64,000 bases of DNA from an uncultured Candidatus Melainabacteria bacterium (GCA_937898445.1 CALEJY010000250.1:17589-81588); one strand, 5' to 3'; positions 1 through 10,043 are shown, counted from the first letter of the stretch. Notes: generated by a model from the letters alone, not told the origin. A program made the numbers and translations.

Positions 1-802
1 GTAATTGGGTTTGTTTTAATTGTTCTATTGAAAAATCCATTCCTCTTCCCGTATAATCAGTTGGCATAAAATGTCCTTCTCCATCATATTCTATCGCTAA
101 ATTTAAATCGGGGACATATATATCGAATCGGATATGACTGATTAATTCATTTTTTAAATTAATATGTTTTTCTTTAACAGAATCATATCCTAAATATAGT
201 AATTCATTTTGAATTATTGAAGGATATTTAGATATTAAACATCCACAAGAAAACGTGTGTCCGCTTCTTAAAGAATTACTTAAAACAACAGTTATATTTC
301 CACAATCGCATTTGCACTTACAAATTGTTTTGCCATATTTATTTTTACCTATTTCTTCAATAACTGTTAATTTTCCGTATTTTTCTCCTACAATACTTTT
401 TATACTCATTTTTTCACTTGCTTTTTTCTTTCTTATACATCCACAATTTTTAGATAAACCTCTTTTTAAATTTTGGTATTTAACTTTTTTAATTGTTCCG
501 CAATCGCATTTGCAAATAGCTACTAATGGCTCATTTGCTAAATGTTCTTCGAATCCTAAAATTGTCCACATATTATATTTTTTACCGATTTCAGCTTTTT
601 TGTCAATTTTATCTCCTGAACATATTAAACATTTATCCCTATTTTTTAAATTATAGTATCTTACTGTAAATTCATGCCCGTTCGAACATCTTACTAATAA
701 TTTTGTTTTTGTATTTTTATATTCTTCTTCTTTAGTTAAAAGAGTATATCCCATTTTTTTTACTTGTTCTTTTATATTTTTATAAGTTATTTTTTTACCC
801 AT
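1..802 (-). CDS. Intron-encoded homing endonuclease, VSR-like (partial)
   Basis: The ORF is open to the left edge (267 codons visible). It starts at ATG 802-800 behind a GAGGTGAT ribosome binding site. The N-terminal part has three zinc-ribbon-like repeats: CSNGHEF...CLIC, then two C-x-C-D-C-G...C-G-C repeats. The C-terminal part has FDIYVPDLNLAIEYDGEGHF, the D...E-x-D-G-x-x-H signature of VSR-like (EDxHD) homing endonucleases such as those in phage group I introns. It presumably cuts an intron-free allele of the host gene to spread the intron. The last part of the nuclease domain is outside the window. Family assignment comes from motif recognition only. Confidence 0.85.
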   Translation of the reverse strand, partial: MGKKITYKNIKEQVKKMGYTLLTKEEEYKNTKTKLLVRCSNGHEFTVRYYNLKNRDKCLICSGDKIDKKAEIGKKYNMWTILGFEEHLANEPLVAICKCDCGTIKKVKYQNLKRGLSKNCGCIRKKKASEKMSIKSIVGEKYGKLTVIEEIGKNKYGKTICKCKCDCGNITVVLSNSLRSGHTFSCGCLISKYPSIIQNELLYLGYDSVKEKHINLKNELISHIRFDIYVPDLNLAIEYDGEGHFMPTDYTGRGMDFSIEQLKQTQL

Positions 803-933
803 TTTATCACCTCTTTTCTATTATATCCATTTAAATATTGTTGTTAACCTTATTATCACAAAATCTTCCAAGGCGTTGCCTATCTCTAGGTTTTCGCCGC
901 ATATTAGAAAAGATTTTACTTGGACTACTCTTA
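1..933 (-). mobile_element. Group I intron, 5' part (runs off left edge)
   Basis: This intron interrupts the CotH-like virion gene. The 5' splice site follows T934. The last exon bases ACTTGGAT (941-934) pair over 8 bp with an internal guide GTCCAAGT (925-918), including the conserved U.G pair at the splice site, which is a textbook P1 helix. Downstream lie P4/P5-like bases (about 895-850) and then an endonuclease ORF. The 3' part (P7, P9, 3' splice site) lies outside the window, so the intron class rests on P1 and on similarity to the three complete introns in this window. Confidence 0.85.
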
Positions 934-3588
934 ATCCAAGTCGTACACCTGAATGTACCATTTTACACCATCAAATGTAACTAATTTCATATTTTTTCCA
1001 AGCGAATCGACACCACCGAATACTTGGACAAATAAATAATATCTAAATACCGATTGTCTATCAAAATAAACATCAAATTGACTTTTAAATAAATCCTCAT
1101 CAGCGCCACTTACAAAATCAACTAATGTTTTTAATTCTGCAAAGTTATCATTACCATTTTGTCTACTTGGAGGATATAAACATTCAAAGTCAGAAGCATA
1201 ATAATTTTGTTCTGTTTTACCACTCTTAGAAGTCCAAGAGTTAAAAGCACCTGCTGTTTCATCTGTATTGGCAGATACTTCATAAGCTAAACATTTATCA
1301 AATAAATTATATCCATAAGAACGATAACTATATCTATCTAAGTTAAAATCATATAATCCGACAAATTCATCATTTATATATAAAAGTATAGGGAAACCTT
1401 CTATGGCTTGTCTAACTTTATTATTCTTTAATTGAGCAGGATTCTTTTCCACATATAGATTGTCATTAACGAACATAGCGGACCCTGTATTCATAGCATT
1501 AGAAGATTCCATTTGATTACATTTTAAACAGAATAAATTTTCTAAAATACCATTTTTAAAAGGAGTATAAAATACTTGGTTACCATCACTATCTCCTAAT
1601 TCTATATTGTAATTCTTATTAGCATATTGAATAGAAGAAGTCCCTTGCCAATACATATTACATCTAGGATATTCAAAAGATGCTCCATATAGATCAGCAT
1701 TAGGTGAAACATATTTTATTCTGACTTCTTTTTTATTTGTTAAAGTCATATTACTTATATCCCCATAAACATACATACAAGGCATATAAGCATCGTTATA
1801 ATTTTTATTATATTCTTCTTCTTGTTGTTCTATAGGCATATCTGCTATTCTATTTTGCAAAATTTCTTCATCTGATAATTCTCTTTCGTACATCATTATT
1901 CTTTTTATTTTACATGAACCAAAATTACTTGTTCCTTTTTCGCTATTCAAATATATTTTTTCTGCGTGCTTTATTTGTTCGTAAATTATTTGACTACCAG
2001 AAGATGAATCCGATAATTGGAATGGGTCACAGCATACTCCATTAACAAGTATCTTCCCAAATTTAGAAACCCTATCAATCATAAAGGTAATTTGTATATC
2101 TTCTCCTTGTCCTATATCTAATTCTGTCTTATGTGATACAGTAGATAAATTAGCTTTATACGGATTAATATATAATCCCGGATAAGGAGCAGAAAGACTC
2201 GTACAGTCTATAACTCTAGCTAAAGGATTTCCTATATCTTCTACACTAAATACCATATCTAAAGTAAATCCTCTTGTAACATTTTCACTAAAAGGTGTCA
2301 TATCAATTTCTACATATGTATTACCATTTAATACTAATTCTCCGTCTATCCAACCATTAGTACCGTAGTTTGAATTATATAATTTTCCTATATATCCGTT
2401 TATATCATCTACCCAATAACCTCTATCAACATCTGAATTAGTTTTATTTTTAGCGCTAAAAGAAGCAATCAATCCTGCGCTAACATATTCCATAGCTTGA
2501 TAACTAGAAGCAACCAATTCAAAAGTTAAATCTAATGTAGCAGTTTTACTTTTATCGGAATTATAAGCTTCTATTCTTATAGTATGCGTTCCTAATTCAT
2601 AATCAGGAGTAAAAGTCCAATAATAGTTTCCGGGTTGTTGAGATAATGTTTTAATAGGTTTCTCAAAATCATCTACATACATATTAACTGTATAATAATC
2701 TGTATTAGCTATAGACACCCTATAGTTAATGTTTATAGGTTGACCTTTTTCATATTGTTTACTTGTATCAAAATTTGAAGTTATAAATAATTGGTCAGTA
2801 GCAACAACTATAACGTTAAATATCTGTGGAGCAGTAGAATAAATATCCGCAGTTGCATATATCTCGACTCTGTGAACTCCTACCGTTAAACCTTTAATCT
2901 CATAAGAGTTATATCCTTTACTAGATTTAATTGTGTATTCTGTTCCATCAATAGTAATAATAGTATTTATATCAGTTTGTAAATCACATTCGATATTATA
3001 AGTTAAAAGTATTCTATCTTTAAGAGTGTAGTCTATGTCTGTATTCATTGTTACAGTTAACTTAATACCACCACAAACAATATCCCATGTTAATTGGTTA
3101 GACATAAGACCTCCTCTATCTCTTACATAGATAGAAAGTCTCTTTTTACCACTACCCAAAGCAGGTATTTTAATGGTATTATTACCTTGAGAAATTGTTT
3201 GTATAGATGTTTCTACATTATTAATTAAAACATATAACGTACCTTCTCCTAAGTTTGGAGATGTATAATAAATAGGAATTGTAAAGTCCTTATCTCCATC
3301 AATAGAAGTTTCATTCCAATCAGTAGTAAGAGTAGGCATAGTACCTCCTCCCCCACCTCCACTTGGATGGTTTTTAATATGGTCAGTAAGAGTAGAATTG
3401 ACCGCATCTATAATGTCTCTATTAACCTCTATTTGCCCCTTAGCATCGCCTAATTCTCTTAAAGCACCTTCTACGTTATCAGATTCAAAATTGCCCTCTA
3501 AATCTAAAAGAGCCACCTCTAATGCATCAGAGGTAGCTCTTCTTTCATATTTCTTCGTTTCTTTATTATATTTTCTTATTGTAGGCAT
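934..3588 (-). CDS. CotH-kinase-like virion/fibre protein, 5' exon
   Basis: The exon has 885 codons before the intron; the reading frame reaches a stop only three bases into the intron. Residues 1-80 form a short N-terminal part ending in a glycine run. About 85-365 are beta-rich Ig-like repeats. About 370-590 resemble a LamG/concanavalin lectin-like domain. About 610-885 resemble a CotH kinase domain (WQGTSSIQYANKNYNIEL and a final YDLD). CotH proteins are protein kinases found in spore coats and secreted surface proteins. In a phage tail-tip operon this one is probably a host-surface-binding or modifying fibre. The rest of the CotH domain must come from a 3' exon beyond the left edge. The start is ATG with an AGAGGTGAT site, directly downstream of the phosphoesterase gene. 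Confidence 0.8.
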
Positions 3589-3599
3589 TTAATCACCTC

Positions 3600-4136
3600 T
3601 TATTTATTTCTGTCTGAATAATTAACAGTAAGTGTATCGAATAAAACTCTTTCATTTTTTGTAGAATCAAAATCATTTACTGTAATTTTTCCTTCTAAAT
3701 CTTTAGTAAGTACATCTTTAACATAATACATATTAAATGTAACTTTATCATATCCGAAGTCTGCCATTATATATGTTGGTTGTACTGGTAGAGTACCAGT
3801 ATAAGCATACCACCAAGGTTGTCCGTTACCATTATCATGTATCGAACTTGAGTTTTCAGATTTTAATAAGTTTTGGCCGCTAGGTAAATTAATTGCTTTT
3901 TCTTTACCACTTTGTTTATAACCTGTTGCTTGGCACATTATATAATATGTTCCGTTAGCTTTATTAGCCGTTCTTGTTATGCTTTCATCTACTATTTTTA
4001 ATTGAGTAGAACCAGTAGAAACAACATCTACATAATTATTATATGGAGCAAGTGTGAATTTTCTAGTAGAAGCATCATATGTAGCGCCTTTATATCCTGT
4101 ATATAATGGTATACTTCTACTGTATGTATGGTTGTG
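3600..4136 (-). CDS. Virion phosphoesterase, 3' exon
   Basis: This exon encodes the last 178 aa of the phosphoesterase that begins at 7557. It opens with H-N-H-T-Y-S-R, which completes the metallophosphatase GHxH metal-binding motif begun by L-C-G at the end of the 5' exon. This fit fixes the first exon codon as CAC (4136-4134). Downstream residues are beta-rich and typical of the C-terminal part of purple-acid-phosphatase-like proteins. An ORF starting at ATG 4139 is an artefact of the intron boundary, since the ATG overlaps the intron's last bases. The exon ends 11 bases before the CotH-like gene start. Confidence 0.82.
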   Translation of the reverse strand, partial: HNHTYSRSIPLYTGYKGATYDASTRKFTLAPYNNYVDVVSTGSTQLKIVDESITRTANKANGTYYIMCQATGYKQSGKEKAINLPSGQNLLKSENSSSIHDNGNGQPWWYAYTGTLPVQPTYIMADFGYDKVTFNMYYVKDVLTKDLEGKITVNDFDSTKNERVLFDTLTVNYSDRNK

Positions 4137-5643
4137 CATTATATTATTTTTATGAACGTTACTTCATAAACCGAGAATTTCTCTCGCCCTAACTTTCATT
4201 AGGATATTAGACTATTTCTTCACCCTATATAATAGAGGCAAACCTTATCCGACATACTTTGTCGTACTCTCTTGCGAGATAGTCTTTGAAGTTTATTCTT
4301 ATTATTTTATTTTAAGCTCATCTTTTAATATTTTTTCAATATCATTGAATTCTAAATAAGAGATTCTTATTATTTTAATATTGTTGTCTATACAGAACTT
4401 GGTTTTAACTGTGTCTCTTATTTTTCTATCTATAAATGTTTCGTAACCTCCAAAATGCTTTATTATTTTATAATGTTGTATTCCATCATATTCAATACAA
4501 CAATTATAGTTAGGCAAATAAAAATCAAAAGGTAAACATTTATAAAATTTACAATTATTAAATTTATATTGAGGAATATACTTAATATTATATTTTTTTA
4601 ATATTTCTCTTATATTTTTTTCTCCTTTGCTTTCATTGCAAATAGGGCATCCGCTATTATTGTTAATCACATTATCGTAGGTAGCGTTAAATATATGTCC
4701 CTTTTCACATTGTAAAACAATTTTTTCTTGATTATTTTTGTATTTAGATAATAAATGAAATCCTTTTTTTTGAAGATTTGTAATTACATCTTTTGCATCG
4801 TTAGTCATATTCTCAATCATACATTGTTTGCATCCACTTCCTTTTATAAAACTATCTAAACGAATCTCGTGATAGTGACCATTAGGGCATTGTAACTTTA
4901 ATTTGGTTTTTTTATTTTTATATGGTTCTAACAACTTATATCCTCTTTTTTCTACTAAAGATTGTATATATTCTTGAGAATGTTTTTTATTAGAATATTT
5001 TGATTTTGATGCTGATTTATTTGTATTGATGTATCTTCTTTCAAAAGTGTATAATGTTACTTGTTCGATATTTCCTTTTTCGTTTTTAAATTTAATTATA
5101 TCTCGCATATTTAAATTTTTCTTTTCATTTAAAAGTATCAAGTTATTATTTTTACAAATATTTTTAATTTGAGAATATGTATATTTATATTGTTTATTTA
5201 AGGAACAAATCGAACATCTTTGTCCTTTCTTAAAATTATTAAAAGACATTTCAAAAATATGTCCTTCCGGGCATTTGATTTTCATTTTTTTATGTATATT
5301 AATATATTTATTATCTAATAATATGTAGCCATGAGAATTTATATATTCTTTTACGTTATTATAATTTAATTTTTTTCCTATTTTACTCACCTCGTAAAAT
5401 TATTTGAGCTTAAATAAATAAATTTAGAATCTTACCTGCATGAACATCCATTTTGATATAATTTATTTATTATCATTATATCCAAGTACTTAGGATTTAA
5501 CCATATACTTATCCTTACGTTTTTTCTACTTTCGTACCTTCATAACCTCTTTTCAGGGTTATTGTGGTGTAAGGCTTTAGGAATTACCTGCAATTAAATT
5601 TGTAATTTTTGAAACCGATTACTCGATAACTAGGGCAACATTA
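4137..5643 (-). mobile_element. Group I intron in the phosphoesterase gene
   Basis: The intron carries the phage-type core on the minus strand: a GCAGGTAAGATTC segment near 5440, the P3/P7 element ACTTCAAAGACTAT near 4280, and the P7 partner AAGAAATAGTCT near 4220. P9-type hairpins follow (4153-4201), including one with 7-8-bp arms just before the 3' end. P1 pairs exon GGGT with guide GCCC across a short loop. P1 would place the cut after U5643, but reading frame and the GHxH motif favour a junction after G5644, so the 5' boundary is uncertain by one base. The intron contains an endonuclease ORF between P6 and P7. Confidence 0.85.
4302..5390 (-). CDS. Homing endonuclease with zinc-ribbon repeats, VSR-like
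   Basis: The product is about 362 aa. Three repeats of the form CPEGH...CSIC (about residues 39-62, 168-190 and 228-251) look like DNA-binding zinc ribbons. Residues about 285-362 form the nuclease: FDFYLPNYNCCIEYDGIQHY, then a conserved K/R-rich helix and a final I-x-I-x-x-L-E-F segment, as in VSR-like EDxHD homing endonucleases. The start is doubtful. The GTG at 5390 lies inside the ribosome binding site. Alignment with the sister endonuclease genes (GAGGTGATxAAATG) puts an ATA where ATG is expected, suggesting an eroded start codon. It lies inside the intron and presumably mobilises it. Confidence 0.88.
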   Translation of the reverse strand: MSKIGKKLNYNNVKEYINSHGYILLDNKYINIHKKMKIKCPEGHIFEMSFNNFKKGQRCSICSLNKQYKYTYSQIKNICKNNNLILLNEKKNLNMRDIIKFKNEKGNIEQVTLYTFERRYINTNKSASKSKYSNKKHSQEYIQSLVEKRGYKLLEPYKNKKTKLKLQCPNGHYHEIRLDSFIKGSGCKQCMIENMTNDAKDVITNLQKKGFHLLSKYKNNQEKIVLQCEKGHIFNATYDNVINNNSGCPICNESKGEKNIREILKKYNIKYIPQYKFNNCKFYKCLPFDFYLPNYNCCIEYDGIQHYKIIKHFGGYETFIDRKIRDTVKTKFCIDNNIKIIRISYLEFNDIEKILKDELKIK

Positions 5644-7557
5644 CCCGCATAATACAAAATCTACCTTATGTTTTTCTATATAAGGAATCCATTGTTGTAG
5701 TCTCTTAGTTCTAACTATTGTAAAAGGACTTAAGTGACAAGTAACAACTGTCCATCTAGGCTTAGTCGCTCTTGCTTCCACCTTAGTTAGATCAGCATCT
5801 AAAAATTCTATTTGTTTTCTTAAAAATTCATCAGTTTCTACTCCTGCATACATATATTCGGTATTAGAATTTATTACTACAAAATGCACAAATCCAACAT
5901 CAAAACTATAGCTAGAAACCATTGGGACTTCTTTATCCCCAACTACATGAGGTTCATAAGCATTTAATAATGGTTGATTTTCGAAAGTACCATAATATTC
6001 AAATGCTGTACCAAATTTTTTGTCTATTAAATCGTTATTTCCACAATTAAGAATATGTGGCATATTTTTTAAATTACCTTCATGATATTTATAATAATAT
6101 CTCCATTCTTGTGGTCTATTCGCATTTTGTGAAATATCGCCTGTATTTAAATGACAATCAAAATTAGGAGTACCATTTGAATATTCATAATGTTCTATAG
6201 CATCACAAGCTGTTTTTACTGCTTTATATTCATATTCTGTAAATCCTTGTTCGTCAGTAGTCCATAACATTTTTAAACTATTAGATTGACCATATTCTTT
6301 TACTTCAAATGTTTCTATATCTGTAAGCATACCTTCTACACCTACTTGATATTCATAAGTTCCATAAGTTAAATTATGAATCATAACTCTATGAATATTT
6401 ACTACTTGGTTATATAAATTCACGATATCTTTTTCAGTTTTCTTTTTAATCCATTTTGATTCTCCTTGTTTTCTATATTTAATGATTCCGTCATAATCTG
6501 TTACTGGAGTTTCAAAAGTAAAAGTTCTTGAAGTATTGCCATCTTCACCGTAACACATATTAACCATTGAAGGACTATATTTATTAAACTGGATTGTTTC
6601 TGCACTTGAATTCCAATATCCATCTGCTAAACTTCTTGGTCTAAATTTTTCAACTTCACAAGTTTGATAATTTATAATACTTGCATCGTCTCTATTATTT
6701 TTACCATTATTAAAATTCATTCTTCTTAAAGAACAATATCTACTCATTCCCATATTATAATATCCGCCTTCATATACTGCGATAGTATGAGAATCTTCTG
6801 TTCCTCCACCTGCAAGCATATCAACCCATCTTTGGTTAGTAGATGTTATTGCTCCTAATTCATTTTTTATATATTTAACTGGTGTTGCTTCGGGTTCTGT
6901 TTCTCCCACGCATAAATACATTGTAAATCCATTTTCAGAGAAAGATATATTCCATTCTTGGTCGTATTCTTTTATTTTACATCTTACTATATCACTATTT
7001 ATATTATAAAGAGCATTTCCTCTAACTAAAAAAGAATGTCCGGCAGGAACTATACCTTTTAAAGCTAAAGAACTCCAACTTCCACCATTAGGTTTATACC
7101 AAAGATATAGACCATTCAAATTTATATCAACGGTATTGCAATTATATAATTCAACAAAGTTATGACTTACTGCTGTTTCTTTTGTAGTTAATGAACCACC
7201 TCCATATATTTGTTGAATAACTAAACCACTATTATTTGTAGAATCTATTTTATTACTTGGAATTATTTTTAAAGGAGACTCTAAATTTTGTCCTTCTGTA
7301 TAAGGAGTGCTAGTATAAGCTTCTAAAGGGAAAATGTGAATTTTACCACTTTCATCTAATGTTAATCTAAATTCTTTTTTGCCGTCAGAAGACAATAAAT
7401 TTAAATATTGGTTAGAAGTATCTCCTAATAATGCTTTCTTTAAAGTTTCTATACTAGCTATTTTATTTTCAAATCCACTATCTAAATTTGTCCCTAATAA
7501 TATATAGTCTGTATCATTAATAACTATGGTTTTACTAAGTTCATTATATTTAGTCAT
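5644..7557 (-). CDS. Virion phosphoesterase with lamin-tail domain, 5' exon
   Basis: The exon has 638 codons. Residues about 105-215 resemble a lamin-tail domain (VELYNCNTVDINLNGLYLWY). About 330-420 are fibronectin/purple-acid-phosphatase-N-like. About 430-638 form a calcineurin-type metallophosphatase with visible metal-ligand motifs TTD, TGD, GNND, CH and the start of GHxH at C637-G638. The intron interrupts that last motif exactly. The spliced protein would be about 816 aa. Placed in the tail-fibre operon, it is probably a virion protein that cleaves a phosphate ester or phosphodiester on the host surface (teichoic acid is a possible substrate, which is inference). The ATG start has a TTAGAGGTGATAAG site. 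Confidence 0.85.
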
Positions 7558-7567
7558 CTTATCACCT

Positions 7568-8143
7568 CTAATTTATTTCTAAAAAAGTATTATCTGCTAA
7601 TTGTAAATTCGTTCCGTCTGCTAATCCTAAATAGTTTTTACCTAAAACACTTCCAGTTGATATCTCTAAGAATGTTCCGTCTGCTAATTGTAAATTCGTT
7701 CCGTCTGCTAATTGTAGATAATCTCCACTTATAGGAGTAATTATTCCTGATCCAACTTTCTTTTCTAAAGCTAAAACTCTTTCTTGCAGGCTTTTAATTG
7801 TTTCTAAAAGCTCTTTTATTATTCCTTCATGAGCAGATTGATTTCCTAAAGTATCTATTGTTCCTATATCAACCCAATAAACATCTTTATTGCTTGGAGC
7901 AGTTGCACTTTCTATAAAAACTTCCGAAACACTACCTTGTGCTATTGCTTCCCATACAGGTTCATCTTCTATATTTTCACAAGCATTATAATACTTCGTT
8001 TTTTCTTTAAAACAATAAACTTCAAATCCGGGAGGATATAAGATATTATTTTTATTTTCTATAAGGTCCGCATAGCTATCACATATCTGTCTTGAGTCTA
8101 AGTATAATCTTGAGGACAAATCGAAATTACTACCAATAATCAT
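7568..8143 (-). CDS. Small tail-fibre protein with ADGT repeats
   Basis: The product is 191 aa. The N-terminal half is of unrecognised fold and about residues 100-130 form a short coiled coil (EGIIKELLETIKSLQERVLALEKK). The C-terminal 50 residues repeat the unit LQLADGTNLQLADGTFLEI almost twice, and the DNA repeats too: the segments around 7588-7630 and 7670-7715 are nearly identical. Such repeats suggest a beta-solenoid or trimerisation tip. It lies between the baseplate proteins and the phosphoesterase, so it is likely a structural part of the tail tip. The start is ATG with a GAGAGGAGAG site. Confidence 0.65.
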   Translation of the reverse strand: MIIGSNFDLSSRLYLDSRQICDSYADLIENKNNILYPPGFEVYCFKEKTKYYNACENIEDEPVWEAIAQGSVSEVFIESATAPSNKDVYWVDIGTIDTLGNQSAHEGIIKELLETIKSLQERVLALEKKVGSGIITPISGDYLQLADGTNLQLADGTFLEISTGSVLGKNYLGLADGTNLQLADNTFLEIN

Positions 8144-8158
8144 TTATATCTCTCCTCT

Positions 8159-9325
8159 CTAAAAACTAAATGTGTATTTTATTTGAGATACACTAGCCTT
8201 ATTTTTTATTTTATAAATATAATAATTAACATTATTAATGTTTATTTCTTCTTTATCAAAATCATTTAAATATTCGAATCCGTTTCCGTCTTTTATGCTT
8301 TTTAATTCCCCATAACTTTTTGGGTAAGCATAGAAAACTCTTTTATCGGAATAAGATAGATTTATTGATTTATTTCCTTTTATTTCTACTAATTTTGTTC
8401 CTGCTTTAATATTTGTTTCTGTCAAACTATCAATAAATGTTCCATAGTAAAAAGGATAAACAAATGAAAAAGTTATACTAGAACTTCTTGTATTATTCTT
8501 ACTGTCTGTAACTGATAATGTAAAAGTTTTTGTATCTGAAATTGTTGTATTATATGTATAACTTGTATCTTTAACCCCAATCGTACAATCAGTTAAACTA
8601 ATTGATTTAGGAGTCATACTTGTAGTCCATGTAAACGTGCAACCGTTTATAGTTTCTACTCCTTTTTCATATACCGTCTTAGATAAATTACTTCTAAAAG
8701 AAGTAATAGATATAGGTTTATAAGTTAAATCGGAAATTTTTTCACTTAAACTATGTATTCCTTCTTCTATTTTATTCATTCTTACAGAAGAAATTATATC
8801 TGCTGTTTTCCAAAATGTTTTAACATATATTCCATTTTCATCAAATATAGTAACTTCTTCTGCTACATCTCCTACATAAGAAATATCTACTCCTGTTATA
8901 TCTACTTGCCCGATCTCCGAATCATCTTCGTCAAATAATGGCTCTAAAACATGGAATTGATTATAAATAGGAGGAATAGTAATAAATCCATCATCTTCGT
9001 CATATAAATCTATTTGGAAAACATATGTCCCTACTTCTGCTCTTTCATCTATTAAATCTTCTGTAACAGAAAATTTAGCATATCCATCTTCTACTTTTCT
9101 TTTTTCTGTAAAAAATTTTGTACCATCTGGCTTAATAACTCTAAATCTAGCATATTCGGCATTATAACTAATAATGTAATTAATTTCATTTTCAAATTTA
9201 AAACAAGCATTTTTAATTTCGAAATAATAATCTACGTTTTTATTTTTTCTGTATAGATAAATATTTTTATCCATACTGGCTTTATTCCCATTAACTGTTA
9301 TCGTATAATTATAAAAAATAGCCAT
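8159..9325 (-). CDS. BppU-like baseplate protein with C-terminal beta domain
   Basis: The product is 388 aa. Residues 1-145 match the N-terminal domain of upper baseplate proteins of lactococcal-type phages: FYNYTITVNGN at the start, a V-x-x-P-D-G-T loop, then Y-x-F-Q-I-D-L-Y-D and a final Q-F-H-V-L-E-P. It is clearly paralogous to the neighbouring 140-aa protein, which has only this domain. After a linker, residues about 205-388 are beta-rich, with an Ig-like segment rich in S/T and F/Y, suggesting a receptor-facing domain. Inferred role: attaches fibres to the baseplate. Confidence 0.75.
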   Translation of the reverse strand: MAIFYNYTITVNGNKASMDKNIYLYRKNKNVDYYFEIKNACFKFENEINYIISYNAEYARFRVIKPDGTKFFTEKRKVEDGYAKFSVTEDLIDERAEVGTYVFQIDLYDEDDGFITIPPIYNQFHVLEPLFDEDDSEIGQVDITGVDISYVGDVAEEVTIFDENGIYVKTFWKTADIISSVRMNKIEEGIHSLSEKISDLTYKPISITSFRSNLSKTVYEKGVETINGCTFTWTTSMTPKSISLTDCTIGVKDTSYTYNTTISDTKTFTLSVTDSKNNTRSSSITFSFVYPFYYGTFIDSLTETNIKAGTKLVEIKGNKSINLSYSDKRVFYAYPKSYGELKSIKDGNGFEYLNDFDKEEININNVNYYIYKIKNKASVSQIKYTFSF

Positions 9326-9335
9326 AAAATATCAC

Positions 9336-9758
9336 CTATTCTGTTGCTTCGCTATCTTCGAAAATAGGTGCAAGTACATGAAACTGTTCTATTACAGGAG
9401 GTATGGTTACTCTCCCTTTATTTGTCGCATTATCATATAAATCTATTTGAAAAGTATATTTACCTATTTCAGACACTTCATCCATAAATTTATCATCTAT
9501 ATTTAATTTAACTTTACCATCTTCAATAGGAATATTTGTTATTCTTTTTTTTACACCATTAGGTTTTAAAATTTTTATATCTGCGGTAGAAGCATTTAGA
9601 CTTTCTATCATATCTACTGCATCAATAAATTTAAAAGGAGCATTTTGTATTGTAAAATAATAAGTTATGTTTTTATTATCTTTATATAAATATATGTTTT
9701 TATTTAATTTAGCTTTATCTCCATCTACGGTTATCGTATAGTCATAAAATATTGCCAT
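9336..9758 (-). CDS. BppU-like baseplate protein, single domain
   Basis: The product is 140 aa and corresponds to the N-terminal domain of the following gene: FYDYTITVDGDKAKL, K-P-N-G, YTFQIDLYD and a final EQFHVLAP are shared in order. It is the same length as that domain and lacks a C-terminal extension. It is the first gene after an intrinsic terminator, so expression may need its own promoter or read-through. Its strong ribosome binding site (AAGGAGGTGATTTCG) suggests high expression. Likely a baseplate or fibre-adaptor subunit. Confidence 0.72.
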   Translation of the reverse strand: MAIFYDYTITVDGDKAKLNKNIYLYKDNKNITYYFTIQNAPFKFIDAVDMIESLNASTADIKILKPNGVKKRITNIPIEDGKVKLNIDDKFMDEVSEIGKYTFQIDLYDNATNKGRVTIPPVIEQFHVLAPIFEDSEATE

Positions 9759-9775
9759 ACGAAATCACCTCCTTA

Positions 9776-9805
9776 TAAAAAAAATAACGAGGGAAAATCC
9801 CTCGT
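9776..9805 (-). terminator. Intrinsic terminator after holin gene
   Basis: On the minus strand a perfect 7-bp stem (ACGAGGG/CCCTCGT, 9787-9805) with a short loop is followed by a run of T. It separates the lysis genes from the baseplate genes. Confidence 0.8.
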
Positions 9806-9809
9806 CATA

Positions 9810-10043
9810 CTATTCATCATCGTGTTCATAACCGTTGTTATTCAATATACCTAATCCTACAAATATTGTTAATAAAGAATTCATTAATTGTTCAAAATCA
9901 TTAGGTAAGCAAGTAAATCCAAAAGTTTGTGATACTAAAACTATAAGAGATACTACTGATACCCAAAAGTACTTATTTCTTATTTGTTTCTTTAAATTAA
10001 GTTTTTTAATTTTAATTTTTATTTTTTCTATAAACTTATTCAT
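9810..10043 (-). CDS. Holin, phi LC3 family
   Basis: The product is 77 aa from the preferred ATG at 10043, which follows an AAGGAGG site by 9 bases; an in-frame start at 10067 is less likely. A basic N-terminus (MNKFIEKIKIKIKKLNLKK) precedes a membrane segment (WVSVVSLIVLVSQTFGF), then a second hydrophobic stretch (LLTIFVGLGIL), and the protein ends in D/E residues. This layout matches phi LC3-type holins, which form the membrane lesion that releases lysin at the end of infection. The start codon overlaps the end of the upstream gene (ATGAATAA), indicating translational coupling. Confidence 0.85.
   Translation of the reverse strand: MNKFIEKIKIKIKKLNLKKQIRNKYFWVSVVSLIVLVSQTFGFTCLPNDFEQLMNSLLTIFVGLGILNNNGYEHDDE

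Noticed and set aside
255..656. Plus-strand ORF inside the intron endonuclease
   Set aside because: It is a shadow of the minus-strand endonuclease gene, with low-complexity F/L/S-rich translation and no ribosome binding site.
4137..5643. Split phosphoesterase as an intein or as two separate genes
   Set aside because: The interruption has stop codons in frame, no intein splicing motifs, and a clear group I core; the downstream part has no ribosome binding site of its own.
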